Shown here: piece by piece, positions 57,956-64,000 of the stretch | Layout: the number at the start of each line of letters is the position of its first letter | Numbering within the stretch: position 1 is the first letter of the stretch | From: Buddleja alternifolia | Lineage: Eukaryota; Streptophyta; Magnoliopsida; Lamiales; Scrophulariaceae | Length of the DNA: 64,000 nucleotides | Reading direction: 5' to 3' | Assembly: GCA_019426215.1 (NCBI GenBank) | Contig: CM033393.1 | Coordinates: forward strand, 9,210,046 to 9,274,045 | Notes under the pieces: model-generated | The model's input: only the letters and a program-made list of their open reading frames with translations | What the model was told of the DNA's origin: nothing | Database searches by the model: none | Made by a program: the position numbers and the translations under genes

Positions 57956-59263
57956 ATGACGAGAACTACCAACAGACCGTCCAAGGGTAAGAAAAAAGTG
58001 GGTGAGGGTTCCTCTAATGAGCCCGAGACTCCCGATAATACCCGTTTTGAAAACTCCCAAGTCCAAATTATGTGTCAGAGTTTGAGCACCCCCCGCACCC
58101 TTATTAAGGAGCACTATTTAACCACCCGGGGACAGCCCTCTGTTCACGAATTGATACAGTTCCATCACTTACAGTTTTTCTGTCAAAAGCCCGAGGCCAT
58201 TCGTCTTCCTTGGGTCCTGGAATTCTTCAGCTCCGGGGTTTATGATGAGATTGAGACACGAGGATGGCTGGGGACTACCCTTTTGGTACGGGGCAAACAT
58301 GTCAATTATGAGTTGAGACAGATTAGGGAGAGCATAGGCACCCCGACCCCTCAGACATGCGAGTTCACCACTCTTTACAATGCAGGGCGCCTCCGAGTTA
58401 GCCTGTCGGATATTTTGCGGGTTATTGGCCGAGAGGGGTGGGAATGGGTACCCGGAGAAGCTCATGTCCCCCGTAGGGCTCTATTACCCGAGGCTGCTTT
58501 CTGGCTCGACTTCATCCGATTCAATTTAATACCGAGTACCAATCGATCAGAGGCAAACAAGGAACGGGCCACCCTCATCTATGCTATTATGTCCAAGAAA
58601 GCTGTGGACTTTGCCCGGGTAATCCACAAGTCTTTGACGGACCACTTTAGGAAGTTGAAGAATGAGTTAGGGCCGTTGATTAACAAAGAATTGGCTAAGC
58701 AAAAGGGCGAAGGTCCCACTCGGAAGATTCCCATCATTCTCCCGTCACTGATCACAGCTTTATGCAAGGCAGCTAAGGTTCCCACATTTCCTATGGAGCG
58801 TACTGAGCTCCCTGGTTCTTATCTCACCGTGGTAGATGACGACTCCCAGGCTCCTCCACCACCAGCTACTTCCAAGAGGCCTCGCCCGTCTTCATCCCGG
58901 TCTACTAGCTCCCCACAGTTTCCACCTATGGATGCCGCCGCCATTAGACAATTAAAGGATGAATTGAGGGATGAGTTGCGAGATGAGATGAGGGTGGTCA
59001 TGTCCGACACTTGTGCTTATTTCCGTCAGCTTCTTGTAGAGCATGATGAGTTTGTCGGTCGGGGGCCGTTTGATTATTCTACTCCTCCACCTTACCCGCA
59101 CCCCCCGCCTCAGCAGCCCGCAGATTTGCACGAGTCAGGTGCTCTCGTTCCTGTAGGAGGTGATGATGAGGCTCATAATGATGAGGGTAGCCCGTTGATT
59201 GATTTGGATGATCTCGGCGGAACGGATGAGGATTACATTGACCGTTTTGGCACCACCGATTAG
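57956..59263 (+). CDS. Athila-B env-position ORF, 435 aa, function unknown
   Basis: The start is the first ATG (MTRTTNRPSKGKKK). The N-terminal part is basic and Pro/Asn-rich. Residues about 35-270 form a folded-looking region like the 'putative plant transposon protein' domain found after pol in Athila and related elements (HLQFFCQKPE, VYDEIETRGWLG, FWLDFIRFNLIPSTNRS). A Pro/Ser stretch follows, then a short charged coiled coil (QLKDELRDELRDEMR, about residues 330-345) and a Pro-rich, acidic C-terminus (LIDLDDLGGTDEDYID). I see no signal peptide or membrane helix, so a true envelope role is not supported. The ORF is open in a young element, which suggests recent use. Expression could be by splicing from the genomic transcript. 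Confidence 0.8.
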   Translation: MTRTTNRPSKGKKKVGEGSSNEPETPDNTRFENSQVQIMCQSLSTPRTLIKEHYLTTRGQPSVHELIQFHHLQFFCQKPEAIRLPWVLEFFSSGVYDEIETRGWLGTTLLVRGKHVNYELRQIRESIGTPTPQTCEFTTLYNAGRLRVSLSDILRVIGREGWEWVPGEAHVPRRALLPEAAFWLDFIRFNLIPSTNRSEANKERATLIYAIMSKKAVDFARVIHKSLTDHFRKLKNELGPLINKELAKQKGEGPTRKIPIILPSLITALCKAAKVPTFPMERTELPGSYLTVVDDDSQAPPPPATSKRPRPSSSRSTSSPQFPPMDAAAIRQLKDELRDELRDEMRVVMSDTCAYFRQLLVEHDEFVGRGPFDYSTPPPYPHPPPQQPADLHESGALVPVGGDDEAHNDEGSPLIDLDDLGGTDEDYIDRFGTTD

Positions 59264-59572
59264 GCTTATCTTGTTTTATTTCCATGCATGTTTCGTTTTG
59301 TTTTGGATATCTTTTGTTGGGTTGTTGGATATTTTATGTTTTATGTTTGGATGCTTGATGTTTTCTTTCCATGCATGTTTCTCGTTTTTGTTTGTCTCGT
59401 TTTGTTTTATTCTATTCTATCCAATGTTTGATGCTTTGTATGGCTAGCATTTGTTTACCTATGTAGTGATCGACACAGTGATTGCCATCCTTGGACTTGA
59501 TTGCCTTAAGTGGACTCGGGTTTGCTTTTCAGCTTCCCTATGGTGACGTGTACTTTGCCCTTCTCTTTTTCA

Positions 59573-59675
59573 AACATTGGGGACAATGTTCATGATAAGT
59601 GTGGGGGGGTATACTAGATCCATTATAGTCATGTTGATTCATGTTTTACATATTTCGGTCCAAGTTTGGGGGGTG
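59573..59675 (+). promoter_or_regulatory. Hairpin and two internal polypurine-like tracts
   Basis: AACATTG-GGGA-CAATGTT is followed by 'gataagtgtgggggggta', almost the same as the true tract at 60872-60889. A further 'caagtttggggggtg' lies at 59661-59675. Athila-A has the hairpin plus one tract. Confidence 0.5.
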
Positions 59676-60699
59676 CTGTACCTCTACATGTGAAATGTGT
59701 GCAATTTTAATTTTTTTTTTTTGGATAGAATTTCAACCCTTCACTTGAGGCATTGAGTATGGTTAATTTGAATACATGGTATGTTTTCTCTATCAATTTG
59801 GTTTTTAATGGCTATACACATCGTTCCTTGCTTATGGGATCCTAACTAGACTAGATTAACCTTAAGATGATTCACATATGCACCTAAATCGAAGGTAGAG
59901 GAGTTGAGTGGGCAATCATTTTGAAACACTTAAAGGCTTGATCCCGGAAATATCAACTTAGAATTTTCACATGTGTTATGAGTTGAGAACGTTAACTTCG
60001 TGTGCTTAATAATAATAAAAAGAGGTTGAACATTGGTATGACTGAAAAAGTCAGGCTTAATAGATACTGGGGGCGAAGAGCACCATGCCTAGAATACTGT
60101 ACTATTTTGCTAATTTGAGCTAAGCTCAAGCCAATGCAAGTGTTAAGTGAATAAGGACCTAGTTTGATTTTGTGGCCTTTGACACTCGAGCGATTAAGCC
60201 CTTAGGAGTGTCTCCACATTTGATACCCTAAAGCCATCTGGTTTAGGAGTTATTGGCCTAAAGCTCGTTACACGGGTGTCATAGAAAGCCTAAGAGGATC
60301 AAACATTGCACATGGTCTAGCCTCTAATGTTTCGAGTTGAAAGTGCATAAGTTAAATCCGAAAGTGGAATGAAGTGATGAATTTTTAAGTGGCTATGAAG
60401 TTGTATTCAATTCTCGTACCATGTGAATAATCAAAAGTTGATAAATATGGGGTTAATGCTTGAAAAGTGGTAAGAATGCCACTTGACTATAATACTTGAG
60501 ATTTATTACACTACACCCTTAGGATGATCTTTTCAATGTTAAGGCGTAACATGAGCAAGTGTGTGATGTGTATATATTTGTAATTTGAGCTTAAACAGAT
60601 GAATTCATACCATTGTGTGCTATTAATCATTGTAATTTACGTTGAGTGATCGGGGTTGAAAATCTTTCGATTTTGTGGGTATATCGTCTGCAAACCCTC

Positions 60700-60790
60700 A
60701 CGAGACTATAACTCGTCCTTTGAGGTAACTCAAAGGTTCAAAGGCTTGTTGCATTCGCTAAATGCAACCGTTTACTCCACGAAAGTGAGT
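60700..60790 (+). other. Array of four hairpins before the Athila-B 3' LTR
   Basis: Stems lie at 60700-60716, 60718-60735, 60749-60767 (TTGCAT-TCGCTAA-ATGCAA) and 60774-60790 (closing CAC-GAAA-GTG). They match the Athila-A array in order and spacing, with a paired change in the third stem. Confidence 0.65.
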
Positions 60791-60877
60791 TAGGTAGTTT
60801 TCTTTTTGTTTCTCTCTTTGATTGATGATGTTTCCTTATCTTAAAACTCTTATTGCTCGAGGACGATCAATTGATAA

Positions 60878-60889
60878 GTGTGGGGGTGT
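60878..60889 (+). promoter_or_regulatory. Athila-B polypurine tract
   Basis: GTGTGGGGGTGT abuts the TGATAAGAGG start of the 3' LTR. Confidence 0.82.
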
Positions 60890-62620
60890 TGATAAGAGGC
60901 ATTTTTACGTGTTTTTAAGCCCCTTTGCGTTTATGTCTTAGGTTCATTTATCGCTTGATTCTTGCCACATGTGCGTTTAATTCGTGCATTAAGTGATTTC
61001 AGGTCTTAAATGGATACAATCAAAGAACGGGATGAAAAACGACGTATAAAACAAGTTTAGGCCAAATTGCTACGCACCCCTATGCCCAAGCGCCTAAAAA
61101 CCCACGCCCAGGCGCCGGACAAGATGGAAATAACGTCAACATTCTGCTTACCACGCCTAGGCGCCATCTTCTCCACGCCCGGGCGCCGTATCTACACCAC
61201 TTTCCACGTTCGAGCGCTATTTCCGTATGTTTAGAGGCCGAATTGGATGAAGTTCCCTTCTACAATGTTGTAGAACTATGTGTTAGCTTCAAATGAGGAC
61301 TTAAATCATCCAAATCGGAGTTTTGTGGAGAAAGTTATGAATGAAATACGATTGCTGCGCAGGACACATTGCATTTAATTTCAACTTTCTGATTACGGCG
61401 CCCAAGCGCCGTAATGCCACGCCTAGGCGTGTCCACACCCGAATTTTGATTCCTTTCAGCCAAAAGATCATCATTTGATGGGGGAATGGAACATTTAAAG
61501 CCAAGAGGTCATCACATGTATGGGAGGGATGTCATAAGTATGTTTCTTAGTAGATCTACTTTATGGAATTTTATACTACTCACTTTAAGAGTAGTGGAGG
61601 ACACACTAGGGGAGGCACACACTAGGAGCTCAGATTTTTGGGGTCTTCTTAAGGCATTTTTCTACACACTTGACCGATGACATCTTGGAGGAGGGGAGAG
61701 AGAGGCATTTTGGCCATCACTTTTCACTCATCATCATTCATCACCATTCTTGATCACTTTTGGAGGGGAACAAAGAGAGAGGAGTTAAGGATTGAAGTTC
61801 AAAAGCAAGGATCCATCATCAATCAATTGAGGGAGTTTTAATTATTTGCATTTACATGTTTATTTCCATGAGTATGTATATGTTTGTATTAGATTTTCTT
61901 AAGGCTTTGATGAGAGGCTAATATTGTAGAACTAAGGCCATGTGAAAGCCAATTTATGAATCAATATATGTGAAGTGAATTTTCGTATTAATTCTCATAT
62001 TGCTTTGTGTGTTGATTTTTGAGCTTTTATTACAATCATGTGCTTGATCACCATATGCTTGCTTTCTTGCCTAGTCTAGTCATTCGAGAGAAGATAGGTT
62101 AGGGTTCAAATGAATCAACACATCATCCGAAACTAATGTGGAATTGCTCCTAGAAATAGGTAAAGATTTCCGGGTGCGGTTAGCCGGATTTATCCGGGGA
62201 AACTCTAGAATGTTAATGCGTGGTTATTGATTAGATTCTCGGATAGACATATTTAGAGAACCATCAATTAATCATAGGATTATTATGTGCCGAGACATCG
62301 GGTAATAATTATCTAAGGAATTTCCACCAAAGCAATAGGAGTCTAATAATTCGAAGAGTAGCTCATCTATATTGACGAGTAGATTCGGTTGTAGCATGTG
62401 CCTTAGTCATTTTATCATACGTGAGATTTAATCTATAGTTCGTTTCTTTTTGGTTCGTCACTTGTTTACTCGTTTTATTGCAATCTACTTTTGTTCATTT
62501 TCATTAATCATAAACTAAAATTCAAGTTTCCGTGGTTCGACAATCCGGACTTTTTGTCCACTTATTACTACATACGTCTAGTGCACTTGCTATCATAGCA
62601 CGTTAGCTTTTAGCGTGTCA
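60890..62620 (+). repeat. Athila-B 3' LTR (1731 bp)
   Basis: Same length as the 5' LTR, with about eight substitutions and no indel by eye. It is followed by TCTTC and then Copia-2 LTR sequence. Confidence 0.95.
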
Positions 62621-62625
62621 TCTTC

Positions 62626-64000
62626 TCCCTGTTACAGTCTTTGAATTGGTTTGCCCTAACGCCCCAAGCGTTGCGCCTCTGAGATGTATCCACATCCTAG
62701 CTTGTACCCTTAATTATCTCCACCAGTGCTAGAAAGATGAATATCGAATCTTGGTTTTTTAGAAAAAAGGGTTTCGAATTATTTAAGTGTTCTTCGCACT
62801 TAACACATGAGTTTGAAGAATTAAAGTGAAAGAAAAATTGGGAGAGAATAAAGAGAAAAGACTTGTGTATTTTTCAAATTACTTTTAAAATTTTTGGATT
62901 TTTAAAAGACCATTATAAAAGAGGTGAAATATACACATATATATAGAGTCCACCAAGGGTAAAAAACCCTCGGTGTTACACGCCTCCCTCTCCTAAAAAA
63001 TAGGAGAAATACGTGTATACATGTATGTGTACATGTATATTTCCTTTTTCTTTTATTCTCTCTCCACAATTAGTTGGACTTCTTTCCAACTAATTAGATA
63101 TTACCATATCTAATAATATCCTAACATATATCTAATAGGATCCTTCCTTATTAATTAGTTACCTTAACCAATTAAAGATCCTAATAAATATATTTATAGA
63201 ATATTAATATATATATATTTAACAAACTTGGTGAGCAAGATAAATCTTTCCACCATATCCACATATACACATTACACACGCCACACGTGCACTTATCTAT
63301 ATATATATATATTATTTTATTTTTTTTCCCTAATTAATTAATTAGTCCTTCCCAATTTAATATCCTTATATTAAATTATAGGACTATTAATTAACTAGTC
63401 ATATTAATTCCTTTTTTCTTTGATTAATTAAATCCAATTAATTAACCCCACCATAATTCACAAAGAATTAAATAGCCAATAGTTACTACACTAAGTTATG
63501 TGTGTGACCCCTCAGACTCGTTGTCAAGCTAGCAATAAGTCCCCACAGGCTAGATTAATTATTCTAATTAACTAGTCCTTGAATTAATTTCACCAAATTA
63601 ATCCAAGGCACCTATTGGTCATGGTTCGATGTCTAGTAACGTCGCCACGACTACCTAGATGTCAACGATGAAAAGCAAATATCCTATCCGAGTTATGATC
63701 GTCGTGTGAGTGGAATCTTTCATCAATTTCCCGTCCATGGTCTAGGGTATGGCGACGATCGAACCCTAATAACCTTGGAAATTATGACTGTGTCGTGACA
63801 TCTAATGATCCAGTCTTTCGATCCGGGATCATCAGTCCCTCTCAGAAAAAAATCGCTTTGATCAAAGGCTTTTCATGATCATTTAGATTCTCGCAATAAC
63901 ATAGGAAAAGCCAGATACTCGTGACCCTGGATGAATCCCTCTCCGACTGCCATTTTTTCCATTGCACTACCAGACTATACCCAACATACACGCCGTATAA
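62626..64000 (-). repeat. Copia-2 right LTR, second segment (runs off the window)
   Basis: It follows the left LTR from about 25580 to 25936 and then 34476 to about 35460 in order, uninterrupted by the Athila-A insertion seen in the left copy. About 535 bp of LTR should lie beyond the window. No gene is seen. Confidence 0.9.

Larger units (their letters stand above)
59264..60877 (+). other. Athila-B 3' non-coding region
   Basis: No gene is seen in 1.6 kb. T-rich DNA with 'ccatgcatgtttc' repeats opens it. The hairpin and purine tract at 59573-59609 follow, then a second G tract (59661-59675) and stretches shared with Athila-A. Confidence 0.7.
49552..62620 (+). mobile_element. Athila-B: near-intact Athila-type Ty3/gypsy retrotransposon with env-position ORF
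   Basis: Two 1731-bp LTRs (49552-51282 and 60890-62620) run TGATAAGAGG to GCGTGTCA. The target copy TCTTC is present at 49547-49551 and 62621-62625. The primer site, an 1832-aa gag-pol, a 1-kb leader, a 435-aa ORF in the env position and the polypurine tract are all present. About eight LTR differences by eye (about 0.5%) mark a recent insertion. No frame break is seen in either ORF, so the copy may be capable of autonomous movement. Confidence 0.95.
25384..64000 (-). mobile_element. Copia-2: Ty1/copia retrotransposon (Angela/Tork-like), carrying three insertions, right end outside window
   Basis: The left LTR starts TGTTGGGATC at 25384. Pol lies at 36016-39459 on the minus strand. The primer site TGGTATCAGAGCCA (49348-49361) and the right LTR start (49362) follow. 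The left LTR contains Athila-A, the leader contains CACTA-3 and the right LTR contains Athila-B. Summing the native pieces gives LTRs of about 2.1 kb and an internal region near 5 kb. The lineage is judged from RNase H and the SRNAVFLEK phrase. The right target copy is beyond the window, so the insertion site cannot be closed. Confidence 0.88.

Overview
The window looks like intergenic heterochromatin of a flowering plant, probably a eudicot. The evidence is AT-rich DNA packed with plant-specific transposon families: CACTA with TNP2 transposase, Sirevirus and Angela/Tork-like Ty1/copia, and Athila-type Ty3/gypsy with a tRNA-Asp-type primer site. No intact host gene was found. The only host-derived sequence I recognise is a dead CIPK-like kinase fragment at 24893-25383. 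The species cannot be named from this alone.

Layout. 1-1462 is the end of a CACTA element (CACTA-1) inserted in a related CACTA element (CACTA-2, 1463-7948), which carries decayed TNP2 and ORF2/Ulp1-like genes on the minus strand. 7949-8341 and 22689-23539 are the two halves of an older LTR-like sequence split by a Sirevirus (8342-22683, minus strand, target duplication CGAAC). That Sirevirus has a long extra ORF downstream of pol. The extra ORF is interrupted by a non-autonomous CACTA (11577-13210) holding a foldback element and a fragment of Athila LTR. 23540-25383 holds unrecognised sequence followed by the CIPK pseudogene, cut off by the next element.

25384 to beyond 64000 is one minus-strand copia element (Copia-2) with three insertions. 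Its left LTR is split by Athila-A (25937-34450), its leader by a full-length CACTA (CACTA-3, 39719-48197, target duplication ATC), and its right LTR by Athila-B (49552-62620, target duplication TCTTC). The right end of Copia-2 lies outside the window.

Athila-B is the most complete element: two 1731-bp LTRs that differ at about 8 sites by eye, a primer site, one open gag-protease-RT-RNase H-integrase frame of 1832 aa, an env-position ORF of 435 aa and a polypurine tract. Athila-A keeps an open gag-protease frame (760 aa) but has lost RT, RNase H, integrase and the env-position ORF, so any mobility would depend on a helper such as Athila-B. The two share a block of predicted hairpins just before the 3' LTR, including one compensatory base-pair change. 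Athila-B also carries a recurrent GC-rich near-palindrome in LTR, coding and leader DNA. These two signals are the ones least explained by ordinary annotation.
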